Of a stretch of DNA of 57,820 nt, positions 24,376-33,172 are shown piece after piece. The DNA comes from an uncultured Burkholderiales bacterium (lineage in GTDB: Bacteria; Pseudomonadota; Gammaproteobacteria; Burkholderiales; Burkholderiaceae_C): NCBI GenBank assembly GCA_902825995.1, contig CADEDE010000006.1, positions 1 through 57,820 on the forward strand, given 5' to 3'. The stretch's first letter is position 1. Every line of letters starts with the position of its first letter. Position numbers and translations under genes: made by a program. Below the pieces are notes generated by a model. It was not told the DNA's origin, did no database searches, and saw nothing but the letters and a program-made list of their open reading frames with translations.

Positions 24376-25590
24376 TTACTTGACCCAGGTATTGAGCTGG
24401 ATGATCGGCAGCAGCACGGCCAGCACGATCAGCATCACGATGGCGCCCATGGCCACGATCAGCAGCGGCTCGAGCACCGTGGCCAGGGCCATCGCGCGGC
24501 GCTGCACCTCGACACTGAGCTGGGTCGCCGCACGTTGCAGCATCTGTGGCAGGTTGCCGGTTTGTTCGCCCAGGCGGGCAAACATCGGCAGCAGGCCCGG
24601 GAAGCGTTTCTTCGCGGCCAAGGCATTGGCCAGTGGTGCGCCTTCGCGCACCTGGACCAACGCGGCCATCGCATCGGCGCGCATCGCGCGATTGCCCAGG
24701 GTTTCGGCGGCGGCCTGCAAGGCTTTCAGGATCGGCACGCCGGCGCCCGCGAGCATGGCCAGCGTGCCGGCGAAACGCGCCGCGTTGTAGCCGCGCGCCA
24801 GGCGGCCGACCAGCGGCAAGCTCAGCCACAGCGCGTCGAAACGCTCGCGCACGGCTTCATTGCGCAACGAATAGGCAAATGCCATCCCGCCGGCCATGCC
24901 GGCCAGGATCACCAGCCAGCCCCACTGGCGCACGAACGCGCTCACCGCGAGCATGACCACGGTGAGCGTGGGCAAGGCGCGCTTGCTGCCGGCGAAGACG
25001 CTGGCCACCTGCGGCACCACGTAGGTCACCAGGAAGACCACGATCACCAGTGCGATCAGCGAGACGATGGCCGGGTACAGCGTGGCGCCGATCAGCTTGC
25101 CTTTGAGCGACTGGCGCTCTTCGAGGTCGTCGGCGAGCTTTTCCAGCACCGTGCCGAGTGCGCCGCTCTGCTCGCCGGCTGCGACCACGGCGCGATAGAC
25201 GTCGTCGAACTCGCGCGGGGCGCTGGACAAGGCGCGTGCGAACGGGCTGCCGGCGTTGACCTCGCTGCGCAGATGGGCCACCAGCTCGCGCTGGCGCGGG
25301 TCTTCGGATTCATCGACCAGGGCGGTCAAGGCGCGTTCGAGCGGCAGGCCCGAGCCGACCAGGCCGGCCATCTGGCGCGTCCACACCGACAGGCCGGTGC
25401 TCGAAAAAACACGCCGGCCGAAGCGCGCAGCCTGGCCGTCGTTGGCCGCCTGCGCCACCGGCACGACCTCCAGCGGCACCAGCGCCTGGGCCCGCAATTG
25501 CGCGCGCGCGGCCTTGGCGTTGTCGGCCTCGAGCAAGCCGGTCTTGGCCTTGCCGGCGGCGTCGAGGGCCTCGAATTTGTAGGCGGGCAT
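24376..25590 (-). CDS. gspF: Type II secretion inner-membrane protein GspF
   Basis: The 404-residue platform protein of the type II secretion system. It has duplicated GspF domains (about 70-190 and 270-395) and three hydrophobic segments (about 170, 220 and 375). It starts MPAYKFEALDAAGKAKTGLLEADN as in the family and ends with LPIIQLNTWVK. It is the last gene of the leftward gsp operon, separated from gspE by a palindromic repeat. Confidence 0.97.
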   Translation of the reverse strand: MPAYKFEALDAAGKAKTGLLEADNAKAARAQLRAQALVPLEVVPVAQAANDGQAARFGRRVFSSTGLSVWTRQMAGLVGSGLPLERALTALVDESEDPRQRELVAHLRSEVNAGSPFARALSSAPREFDDVYRAVVAAGEQSGALGTVLEKLADDLEERQSLKGKLIGATLYPAIVSLIALVIVVFLVTYVVPQVASVFAGSKRALPTLTVVMLAVSAFVRQWGWLVILAGMAGGMAFAYSLRNEAVRERFDALWLSLPLVGRLARGYNAARFAGTLAMLAGAGVPILKALQAAAETLGNRAMRADAMAALVQVREGAPLANALAAKKRFPGLLPMFARLGEQTGNLPQMLQRAATQLSVEVQRRAMALATVLEPLLIVAMGAIVMLIVLAVLLPIIQLNTWVK

Positions 25591-25599
25591 GATCAGCGC

Positions 25600-25665
25600 A
25601 GCGATGGGCCGCCCCGAGCGGCGCTGCTCCCCCTTGGGGGGGCGCGAAGGGGCGAAGCCACAAGC
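25600..25665. repeat. palindromic repeat (class C) between gspE and gspF
   Basis: Contains CCCCC-TT-GGGGG (25629-25640) plus flanking GCCGC/GCGGC and CCCTT/AAGGGG arms. It is similar in style to the repeats at 16.6 and 40.1 kb and fills most of the 88-bp gap between gspE and gspF. Confidence 0.55.
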
Positions 25666-25678
25666 TTGGGGGTCAACA

Positions 25679-27100
25679 TTATTCGCGCGTGACGCGCATG
25701 ACTTCTTCGGCCGAGGTAACGCCCTCTTCGATCAGACGTTGGCCGTCTTCGCGCATCGAGCGCAGGCCGGCGGCTTCGGCGGCGACGAAGAGTTGGCTTT
25801 CGGCGGCACGGTTGTGAATCAGCGAGCTGACCTTGTCGTCGGCGACCATCATTTCATAGACCCCGGTGCGGCCTTTGTAGCCACTCATGCCGCATTCGAC
25901 ACAGCCGACCGGGTGATAGCGGCCGCGGGCATCGACCCGCTTGCAGTGCGGGCAAAGCTTGCGCACCAGGCGCTGGGCCAGCACGCCGAGCAGCGAGCTG
26001 CTGAGCAGGAAGGGCTCGACGCCCATATCGGTCAGGCGCGTCACCGTGCTCGGCGCGTCGTTGGTATGTACGGTGGCCAGCACCAGGTGGCCGGTGAGCG
26101 AGGCCTGGATGGCGATCTGCGCGGTTTCGAAATCGCGGATCTCGCCGATCATGATCACGTCGGGATCCTGGCGCAGGATCGCGCGCAGGGCCTTGGCGAA
26201 GCTCAGGTCGATCTTCGGATTGACCTGGGTCTGGCCGATGCCGGGCAGTTCGTATTCGATCGGGTCTTCGACCGTCAGCACATTCGTCGTCGCCGTCTCC
26301 AGGGTTTGCAGGGCGGCGTACAGCGTGGTGGTCTTGCCCGAGCCGGTGGGGCCGGTGACGAGCACGATGCCGTGCGGCTGCTGCACCAGTTTCTGGAAGC
26401 TCTTCAGAACATCGCCGTTCATGCCCAGCGATTCGAGGGTGAATTTCGACTCGCCCTTGTCCAACAGGCGCAGCACGGCGCGCTCGCCGTGCGCCGAAGG
26501 CAAGGTCGAGACGCGCACGTCGATCGCCCGGCCGCCGATGCGCAGCGAAATGCGACCGTCCTGCGGCAGGCGCTTTTCGGCGATATCGAGCTCGGCCATG
26601 ATCTTCAGGCGCGAGATCAGCGCCGCATGCAGCGCGCGGTTGGGCTGCACCACCTCGCGCAGGGTGCCATCGACGCGAAAGCGCACCGAAGAGTTGCGCT
26701 CGTAGGGTTCGATGTGGATATCGCTGGCGCCGTCTTTCGCGGCCTGCGTCAGCAGCGCATTCAACATGCGGATGATCGGCGCGTCGTTGGCGGCTTCGAG
26801 CAGGTCTTCGACCGCCGGCAGATCCTGCATCAGGCGCGACAGATCGACCGCGCTTTCAACTTCACCGACCACCGCCGCCGCGCTCGATTCGCCGCCGGCA
26901 TAGGCCACCGCGATGCGCTGCGCCAGGCTGGCCTGGGCCTCGCGCTCGAAGCACTGCACGTCATACACGCGCAGGACTTCCGACAGCGCGGCCGGCGGCG
27001 AGTGCTCGCCGCTCCACAGCGTGAACTGCTGGCCGTCGTCCTCGAGCAGCAGCGTGTGCGCCTTGGCGAAGCCGTACGGCAGGGGGTGGCGGGTGCCCAT
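25679..27100 (-). CDS. gspE: Type II secretion ATPase GspE
   Basis: The 473-residue hexameric secretion ATPase. Walker A GPTGSGKTTT starts at residue 250; Asp box, VEDPIEY, and Walker B DPDVIMIGEIRD follow, with the His box TGHLVLATVHTNDA. The CPHC...CVEC zinc-binding cysteines are intact near residue 400. The N-terminal domain that binds GspL is short. Start ATG 27100. It follows gspD by 11 bp. Confidence 0.97.
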   Translation of the reverse strand: MGTRHPLPYGFAKAHTLLLEDDGQQFTLWSGEHSPPAALSEVLRVYDVQCFEREAQASLAQRIAVAYAGGESSAAAVVGEVESAVDLSRLMQDLPAVEDLLEAANDAPIIRMLNALLTQAAKDGASDIHIEPYERNSSVRFRVDGTLREVVQPNRALHAALISRLKIMAELDIAEKRLPQDGRISLRIGGRAIDVRVSTLPSAHGERAVLRLLDKGESKFTLESLGMNGDVLKSFQKLVQQPHGIVLVTGPTGSGKTTTLYAALQTLETATTNVLTVEDPIEYELPGIGQTQVNPKIDLSFAKALRAILRQDPDVIMIGEIRDFETAQIAIQASLTGHLVLATVHTNDAPSTVTRLTDMGVEPFLLSSSLLGVLAQRLVRKLCPHCKRVDARGRYHPVGCVECGMSGYKGRTGVYEMMVADDKVSSLIHNRAAESQLFVAAEAAGLRSMREDGQRLIEEGVTSAEEVMRVTRE

Positions 27101-27111
27101 CGTCGTTGCGT

Positions 27112-29235
27112 TCAGTCGGCTTTCGGCGCCGAGGCTGGCTCGGGCCGCAGCGGCGGCGCGACCGGTACATCGTTGATCGGCAGCAGGAAATTGCGCGCCG
27201 GCTGGCTGTCCTTCTGGTGCGAGCGGATCACGTCATAGCGGTCGAGCGAGAGCCGGTTCGCGCTCTGGGCATCGCGCATCACGGTCGGGCGCAGGAAAAC
27301 CATCAGATTCGTGCGCGTCTTTTTGCGCGATTCGCTGCGAAACAGATTGCCGATCAAGGGCAGATCCCCGAGTAGCGGCACCTTGGATTTGCTTTCGTCG
27401 TATTTGTCCTGGATCAGGCCGCCGAGGACCAGGATCTGGCCGTCGTCGATGACCACGTTGGACTCGATCGAGCGCTTGCTGGTCGTCGGCCCCGTGCCGC
27501 CGGTGCCGGTGGCTTGGCCGATCACATCCGAGCTTTCCTGAAAGATCGTCAAGCGCACCGTGCCGCCTTCGCCGATCTGCGGCTTGATGCGCAGCGTCAG
27601 GCCTACGTCCTTGCGCTCGATGGTCTGGAAGGGGTTGGTGGCCGCGGTGCCGGTATTGGTGAACGAGCCGGTGATGAAGGGCACGTTGTTGCCGACGACG
27701 ATCTTGGCTTCTTCATTGTCCAGCGTGATCAGGTTGGGCGTGGACATGATGTTGGTGTTGGACTGCGTCTGAAGCACGCGGGCAATGGCCGACAGGCCAT
27801 ACAGGCCGTCGCCGAGGTTTTTCAATACGCCGATATTCAATCCGTTGGGCAGCGCATTGAGTGCAGGCCCCGCGGTGGCGCGGCCCCCGGCTGCAGCGAC
27901 CGAAAGGTCGATGATCGACGAATCGCCGAAGCTCGTGCCGCCGGCGACGATGCTCGAGTCGCCTCTGCGCCCACTGACACCCTGCCACTGAAAGCCGAAG
28001 TCGGCCGCGTTGTCACCGCTGACTTCGACGATCAGGCTTTCGATATAGACCTGGGCGCGGCGCGAATCGAGCTGATCGATCATCGACCGCACCTGGCGGT
28101 ACAGCGGCTCGGCGGCCGTGATGATCAGCGAGTTGGTGGACGGGTCGGCCTGGATGAAACCGCCGGTGCTCGGTCCAGCCGAGGCCTGGATCGGCGCCGT
28201 TGCCTGCGGCGAGGCGCCGGGCTGGGCCGCCGATGGCAGCGTGCTCAGTGGGCTGGGCGACGTGCCGCCGCTGCCGCCACCGCCGCCAAACGCCGCGCGC
28301 AGCACCTGCGCCAGTTTGGTGGCATCGGCATTTTTCAAATGCACGACCCAGATCGAGCCGCCCGGGCCGCTGGCGCCCTGCGTCGGCAGGTCGAGCTTGT
28401 TGACGATGGCGCGCACCTGGGCCTGGCGCGCCGGGTTGGCGGCGCGCACGATCAAGGCGTTGCTGCGGGCGTCGGCAATCACCGCCACCGCGCCGGCGCT
28501 GCCGCCCGCCGCACCGGGGGCGCCACCGGCGGCGCCATCGGCCAGGCGCTGCACCAGCGGCGCCATGTCGCTGGCCAGGCCATGCTGGAGCGGCACGACT
28601 TCGATGTCCGACGCGCTGGGCTGGTCGAGCGCGGCGATGATCTTGCCCAGCCGCGCCAGGTTGTCGGCGTAGTCGGTGATGACCAGGGTATTGCTGCCGA
28701 GGTTGGCATTGATGGTGTTGTTCGGGCTGATCAGGGGCCGCAGCACGGCCACCAGGTTGTTCGGGTTCTCGTGGTTCAGGCGGAAGATCTGGGTCAGGAT
28801 CTGGTCGCCGCGCTGCTGTACCGCGCCGATCGATACCGTGCCGGCCTGCAGCTTGGCGTCGGCTTCGGGCACCACCTTCAGCAGGCCGGCGTTTTCCACC
28901 ACCGTGAAGCCCAGCCCGCGCAGCGCGGCCAGGTAGTTCAGGTAGGCCTCACGCACCGTCAGCGGGGTTTCGCTATAGACGGTGATATTGCCCTTGACGC
29001 GCGGATCGACGATGAACTGCTTGTCGAGCATCGCGCCCATCGCGCGGCTCACGGCCTCGATATCGGCGTTGACGAAATTCAGTGTCACCTGGGTGCCGGA
29101 CTTCAGCGCCGGGCTGTGGCCCGCAGCGCGGTTGGCCGCGGTCTGCGCCGCCAGCGGCGGCGCCAGCAGGCAGGCCGAAACCGTCGTCGCGATCAGGCCG
29201 AGCGCGATCGAAGGGGATTGTATTTTCATGCTCAT
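27112..29235 (-). CDS. gspD: Type II secretion outer-membrane secretin GspD
   Basis: A 707-residue secretin. Signal peptide (about residues 1-31, ending PPLAAQ), N0 domain beginning VTLNFVNADIEAVSRAMGAML, N1-N3 repeats, a Gly/Ser/Pro-rich insertion in N3 (about 325-375), then the secretin domain with GNNVPFITGSFTNTG and the VPLLGDLPLIGNLFRS signature near the end. ATG 29235 overlaps the gspN stop (ATGA); ATG 29229 is also possible. It is distinct from PilQ at 51-53 kb. Its C-terminus lacks a clear S-domain for pilotin binding. Confidence 0.96.
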   Translation of the reverse strand: MSMKIQSPSIALGLIATTVSACLLAPPLAAQTAANRAAGHSPALKSGTQVTLNFVNADIEAVSRAMGAMLDKQFIVDPRVKGNITVYSETPLTVREAYLNYLAALRGLGFTVVENAGLLKVVPEADAKLQAGTVSIGAVQQRGDQILTQIFRLNHENPNNLVAVLRPLISPNNTINANLGSNTLVITDYADNLARLGKIIAALDQPSASDIEVVPLQHGLASDMAPLVQRLADGAAGGAPGAAGGSAGAVAVIADARSNALIVRAANPARQAQVRAIVNKLDLPTQGASGPGGSIWVVHLKNADATKLAQVLRAAFGGGGGSGGTSPSPLSTLPSAAQPGASPQATAPIQASAGPSTGGFIQADPSTNSLIITAAEPLYRQVRSMIDQLDSRRAQVYIESLIVEVSGDNAADFGFQWQGVSGRRGDSSIVAGGTSFGDSSIIDLSVAAAGGRATAGPALNALPNGLNIGVLKNLGDGLYGLSAIARVLQTQSNTNIMSTPNLITLDNEEAKIVVGNNVPFITGSFTNTGTAATNPFQTIERKDVGLTLRIKPQIGEGGTVRLTIFQESSDVIGQATGTGGTGPTTSKRSIESNVVIDDGQILVLGGLIQDKYDESKSKVPLLGDLPLIGNLFRSESRKKTRTNLMVFLRPTVMRDAQSANRLSLDRYDVIRSHQKDSQPARNFLLPINDVPVAPPLRPEPASAPKAD

Positions 29236-30134
29236 CCGATCGAGATGACCGAGCGCGCGCCCTGGCGCCGGCCGATGATGTTCAAGAGGTTGTTCAAGGC
29301 CGTCTCGCTGCCCTCGGCGGCCTGGGCCTCGCCGCGAAAGCGCAGGCCGGTCCCCGTCCATTCGCCCTGGCCCGACAGGCGCAATGCGCCATCGACGGTG
29401 ATCAGCGACAGGCTCGCCGCATCGCCGCTGGCGGCATTGCCGCGCAGGCTCAGGCGGTAGCTGCCGAGGGTCTCGAGCGTGGCCACGCGCGAGGACGCAT
29501 TGGCGATATCGAGCGCGGCCTCGCCGGAAAAGCGCACCCGGCCCTGCACCCATTCGATGGTCAGGCCGGGCGATGTGAGGCGCAGCGTGCCGCCGAGCTG
29601 CAGCGTATTCCACGGCGTGCCCAGGCCGGCCAGCCAGCCGGTCGGCCATTGGCCGATCGTGCTGCTTTCGGCCGGCAGTACCTGCACCGACAGGCGCCCG
29701 AGGCCGGGGTGGATCAGCGCGCGCACTTCGCCGCGCAGGCAGCAGGCCTGGCGGGCGCGCAATTCGGCACTCAGGCCGCGCCAGGCCAGACGCCATTCAA
29801 TCCTGCCGGGCAGGGCGCTGGCGTCGCGGCTGCCGGGGCCACCGCTCAGCACCGGCAAGGCGCTGCCGTTCCACAGCGTGCCGCGGGCATCGGTCAGCAG
29901 CAGCCGATCGGCGGTGGCGGAGGCCAGCGCCGAGGCCAGCCAGGCCGCCGGTGCAAAGGCCGCCAGCCCGCCGGCCGCACCGATGATCGCCCCGGCCACG
30001 GCCCAGCGCCAGCCGGCGCCGCGCACGCGCTGCCAGGCCAGCTCGGCCAGCGTCGATTCGGCAAAACCGGTGCGCGCAAAGCGTGCCTGTTGGCCGCGTT
30101 CGCGCGTGCGCAGGGCGGCGGAAATGATGCTCAC
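29232..30134 (-). CDS. gspN: Type II secretion protein GspN
   Basis: A 300-residue bitopic protein: a basic cytoplasmic N-terminus, one membrane helix (about 43-70, AVAGAIIGAAGGLAAFAPAAWL), and a periplasmic beta-rich domain with DARGTLWNGSALPVLSGG, characteristic of GspN. GspN is an accessory component present in a subset of T2SS loci. Its stop overlaps the gspD start. Upstream lies a hairpin repeat that separates it from gspM. Confidence 0.9.
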   Translation of the reverse strand: MSIISAALRTRERGQQARFARTGFAESTLAELAWQRVRGAGWRWAVAGAIIGAAGGLAAFAPAAWLASALASATADRLLLTDARGTLWNGSALPVLSGGPGSRDASALPGRIEWRLAWRGLSAELRARQACCLRGEVRALIHPGLGRLSVQVLPAESSTIGQWPTGWLAGLGTPWNTLQLGGTLRLTSPGLTIEWVQGRVRFSGEAALDIANASSRVATLETLGSYRLSLRGNAASGDAASLSLITVDGALRLSGQGEWTGTGLRFRGEAQAAEGSETALNNLLNIIGRRQGARSVISIG

Positions 30135-30146
30135 TGGAGCCCCTCG

Positions 30147-30212
30147 CCCGACGGGTACGTCGGTCGATCCCCCGTCGGGATGCGGGCCGGCTTGGGAGCG
30201 GCCCGGCGCTCG
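30147..30212. repeat. palindromic repeat between gspM and gspN
   Basis: CCCGACGGG (30147-30155) is the exact inverse of CCCGTCGGG (30171-30179), giving a 9-bp stem. The adjoining GGCTTGGGAGCGGCCCGGC (from 30190) matches part of the class A repeats at 10.0 and 33.1 kb. Confidence 0.7.
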
Positions 30213-30243
30213 GCCCGCCGCGCGAGACAGGTGCGGTGGCGCG

Positions 30244-30786
30244 TCATTGCCCGCTCCCGCTCGGCAAGGCGAGTACGACGCTGCCGCTGTAGCCCTGCGG
30301 GCCGCGCGTCAGGTTGGCTTCGAGCGGGCGGGCGCGCGCGGCGCTGCGCGCTTCGACCAGCCAGTCGCGCAACTGGGCGCCGCTGGCCCCCGTCAGCGTC
30401 AGCGTGGCCCGGTCGCCACTCAGTTGCAAACGGCCGGCGCTGCCCAGCCCGTCGCTGGCCGCGCGCAGCGCCGCTGCGGCCTGCGTGCTGCCCAGCGCCG
30501 GTATCGCGCGCAACTCACGCGCTTCGTTGGCCTGGCGCTGCATCTGCTGCAACTGGGCGTCGAGTTGGTCGAGCTGTGCCGGTGTGGCACGCGCCGTGCG
30601 CCAGGCCGGCGCGATGGCCAGGGCCCAGAACAGGAACAGGAACAGCACCCAGGCCGCGATGGCCAGGCCGCGGCGCTCGCGTTCGCCCAGCGCGCGCCAG
30701 CGGGCGCGCCAAGGCGCGGTCCAGTGGTCGATGGCATCGCCGGCACTGAGCGGCAGGGCGATGCGTGAATTAGAAAAACCCCTCAT
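30244..30786 (-). CDS. gspM: Type II secretion protein GspM
   Basis: A 180-residue inner-membrane protein: cytoplasmic N-terminus (about 1-40), one membrane helix (GLAIAAWVLFLFLFWALAIAP, about 41-61), then a coiled-coil stretch rich in Gln/Leu and a ferredoxin-like periplasmic domain. It partners GspL. ATG 30786 overlaps the gspL stop by 4 bp. Confidence 0.93.
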   Translation of the reverse strand: MRGFSNSRIALPLSAGDAIDHWTAPWRARWRALGERERRGLAIAAWVLFLFLFWALAIAPAWRTARATPAQLDQLDAQLQQMQRQANEARELRAIPALGSTQAAAALRAASDGLGSAGRLQLSGDRATLTLTGASGAQLRDWLVEARSAARARPLEANLTRGPQGYSGSVVLALPSGSGQ

Positions 30787-32027
30787 GACGATTTACCGCG
30801 GCTGATGCTCAGCACGCCATTGTTGGCGGCCAGATTCCAGCCGCCGCCTGCGAGCTGGGCGCGAAACTGGGCAATCTGGGCCTCGGCCCAGCCGCCGGCC
30901 GCAAAACTGAGCCGGCCGTTGTCGAATTTCAGCGTGGCCAGCGGCGGCTGGCCATCGGGCCAGGCTGCGGCCATGGCGCCGAGCACGGTTTCGAGGTCGG
31001 TGTCGCTGTTCTTGCCGGCGGCACTGCGCAAGGTGTCGGTCTCGCGCTGCATTTGGACCGGGGCGTCGAGCACGGTGCGCACCTGCGGGTGCGTCGTGCG
31101 CAGCAGTTGCACGATGGCGCTGCGCTTGGCCTCGACCTGGCTTTGCTGGTGCCAGGCCCACAGGTTCAGGCCCAGCACCTGCAAGGCCGCCAATGCGAGC
31201 AGCCCATAACGCACCGGCCGCCAGGCGCTGCTGCGGAATTGCCGCCAGGCGTCGCGCAAGGCGAGCGCACCGCGGTGGCGCGGCGCGAGATCGAACTGGC
31301 GCAGGTTCCACAGCGAGCGCGCCGCCTGCAACAGGCGTTCTTCATCGCTCAGCACCAGCACGCCGCGCCCGAGCCAGCGCTCGGCCGGGGCGGCAACGGC
31401 GGGGTGCGCGCTCCAGCGTGCCGGCTGGGCGCCCCAGATCGGCAGCATCTGGCGTGCCAGCGCGCCTTGCACGCCGATAGCCGCCACGCCGTTGGCGTCG
31501 GACCAGGTCAGTTGCATCGGCGCCCCCGCGTCGGCGCCGAAGGCGGTCGAGAAGTGCCCCATCGGGGTCGCTTCGGGCCAGGAAACCGGCACCGCTCGTT
31601 CGACCTGAACGCCGGCCTTGTCCAGGCTGCGCAGTTCGGCCGCAAACCAGGCCTTGTCGATCGCCGCCACCCAGGCGCTCTGGCCGCCTGTGCCGCCGGG
31701 CGCCAGGGCCAGGTGCAGCGCACCGGGTTCATCGAGCAACTGTTCTTCGAGCACGCCGGCAATCGCTGCGCGCTGCTGCGCGGCGGGTGCTTTGGGCACC
31801 GTGATGCGGTGCCAGCTGACGTCGGTGTCGGCCAGCACCAGCACCACGCTGTCGGCCTTGGGCAGCACGGCCGCAGCCGCGCGGCCGTGCTTGGCGACGG
31901 CCAAGCCATCGGGTGTGAGCACGTAGGCCAGCTCGGGGCCCATGCCGCCCGGCGCCGACGCGCGCACTGCTTCGGTGCCGCCTTGCAGGCGCGGCCTTGC
32001 GGGAAGCTGGATCACCAGGGTGGACAT
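30783..32027 (-). CDS. gspL: Type II secretion protein GspL
   Basis: A 414-residue bitopic protein with an actin-like cytoplasmic domain that docks GspE, a membrane helix near residue 275 (YGLLALAALQVLGLNLWAW) and a periplasmic ferredoxin-like domain that binds GspM. Start ATG 32027. A 101-bp gap to gspK contains a T7 run on the minus strand but no convincing hairpin. Confidence 0.94.
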   Translation of the reverse strand: MSTLVIQLPARPRLQGGTEAVRASAPGGMGPELAYVLTPDGLAVAKHGRAAAAVLPKADSVVLVLADTDVSWHRITVPKAPAAQQRAAIAGVLEEQLLDEPGALHLALAPGGTGGQSAWVAAIDKAWFAAELRSLDKAGVQVERAVPVSWPEATPMGHFSTAFGADAGAPMQLTWSDANGVAAIGVQGALARQMLPIWGAQPARWSAHPAVAAPAERWLGRGVLVLSDEERLLQAARSLWNLRQFDLAPRHRGALALRDAWRQFRSSAWRPVRYGLLALAALQVLGLNLWAWHQQSQVEAKRSAIVQLLRTTHPQVRTVLDAPVQMQRETDTLRSAAGKNSDTDLETVLGAMAAAWPDGQPPLATLKFDNGRLSFAAGGWAEAQIAQFRAQLAGGGWNLAANNGVLSISRGKSS

Positions 32028-32128
32028 GACGGCGAGTCGAGGCTAGCGCCAAAAAAAGGCTGCGGCAACGGCATCGGATATGAAGTCAATGACGTGGCGA
32101 GTGTATTGGGTGCGTATTGCACATCGAT

Positions 32129-33112
32129 TCAATTGGTTTCGCGCAGGTTGATGCGCTCGCGCGCCAGCACCACGATGTCGAATTGCCGGCGTTCGATCAG
32201 CGAGCGTTCCTCGAGCACGCGCTGGCCCAGGCGCAAGCGGCCCTGGACCCAAAAAAAGCGGCTGGCCACGCCCACGCCGTCGAGCTGGGTCTGCGGGCCG
32301 GCCGGGAAATAGGCCCGTGTCGCCGCTGCACCGAGGTCGCGCAGCGGCGTGCGCTGGCGCTCCTGCAACAGGCGCTGCGCACTGCCCAGGCTCATGCCAT
32401 CGACGGCGGCGGCGATCACCTCGGCCGCTGCGGTATTGACGTTGACGCGGGTATCGGCGCTCGGCAGCAAGGTGACCCAGGGTTCGAGCCGGCGCAGGGT
32501 GTCGGGGTCGATGCCCAGCCAGCTCAGCTCGGCCAGGCGTTGCGGTGCGATGAAGGCCTCTTCCGGCGCCGTGCCGGGCGCCGCCGCCACCTTGGGCGCC
32601 CAGGCCTTGCGCAGCGCCAGCGCGATGCGCTCGGCGCTGGCGCCGGGCAGCCCGGCCTGTTCGCACAACCGGACCAGGACGCGCAATTGCGCCGGGGCGA
32701 CCTTGCCGTCGGCGTCGATCAATTTGCGCAGATTCCAGCGCGATTGCGCGTCGGTGATGCTGCCCGACAGGAAGGCCTCGATGCCATCGCTTTCGGCGGC
32801 GCTGTTGTTGTCGCGGTCGGCGGCCAAAAACGACGATAGCCGCGCCTCGGCCAGTGGCACGGCCCAGGGTTCGCCGAGATGGTCGGCGCCGCCGGTGCGC
32901 GCATCCTCGCGCAGGATCAGGCGGGCCCAGTCGAGCGCGCCGAGGAGGATCCACGCCGACTGCGTGCGCGCGCGTTCGGCGCTTTCGACCTGAATCGCGC
33001 GCCACTGCTGCCAGACCATGCCCGAGGCCATCGTCGCCACCAGGGTCAGGATCAGCATCGCCAGCAGCAGGGCGGCGCCGCGCTGGCGCTGGACGCAGGT
33101 GGGGTGCGTCAC
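32129..33112 (-). CDS. gspK: Type II secretion minor pseudopilin GspK
   Basis: A large pseudopilin (327 residues from GTG 33112) that caps the pseudopilus with GspI/J. The prepilin site is QRQRG/AALLLAMLILTLVATMASG, followed by the GspK-specific helical insert and a saposin-like part. GTG 33112 gives a 12-residue leader, normal for pseudopilins, and has GAAGG 7 nt upstream. The longer ATG 33172 reading, which overlaps the gspJ stop, would add 20 residues (RPPGRSQGEYRRAKPEG) encoded by a mobile-looking palindromic repeat, so I regard it as less likely. Confidence 0.93.
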   Translation of the reverse strand: MTHPTCVQRQRGAALLLAMLILTLVATMASGMVWQQWRAIQVESAERARTQSAWILLGALDWARLILREDARTGGADHLGEPWAVPLAEARLSSFLAADRDNNSAAESDGIEAFLSGSITDAQSRWNLRKLIDADGKVAPAQLRVLVRLCEQAGLPGASAERIALALRKAWAPKVAAAPGTAPEEAFIAPQRLAELSWLGIDPDTLRRLEPWVTLLPSADTRVNVNTAAAEVIAAAVDGMSLGSAQRLLQERQRTPLRDLGAAATRAYFPAGPQTQLDGVGVASRFFWVQGRLRLGQRVLEERSLIERRQFDIVVLARERINLRETN

Positions 33113-33119
33113 TGGCGAA

Positions 33120-33172
33120 CCTTCGGGCTTCGCCCTCCGGTATTCGCCTTGGGAGCGGCCCGGCGGTCTCAT
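33120..33172 (-). repeat. 53-bp palindromic repeat (class A) at the gspJ-gspK junction
   Basis: Aligns without gaps to 10006-10058, differing at about 6 of 53 positions. Its first bases (ATGA on the minus strand) supply the gspJ stop codon, and its other end provides the GAAGG in front of gspK GTG 33112. Confidence 0.85.

Noticed and set aside
28200-28403. Gly/Ser/Pro-rich stretch in gspD considered as a tandem repeat or frameshift
   Set aside because: Secretin N3 domains commonly carry such linkers, and the reading frame is continuous on both sides.
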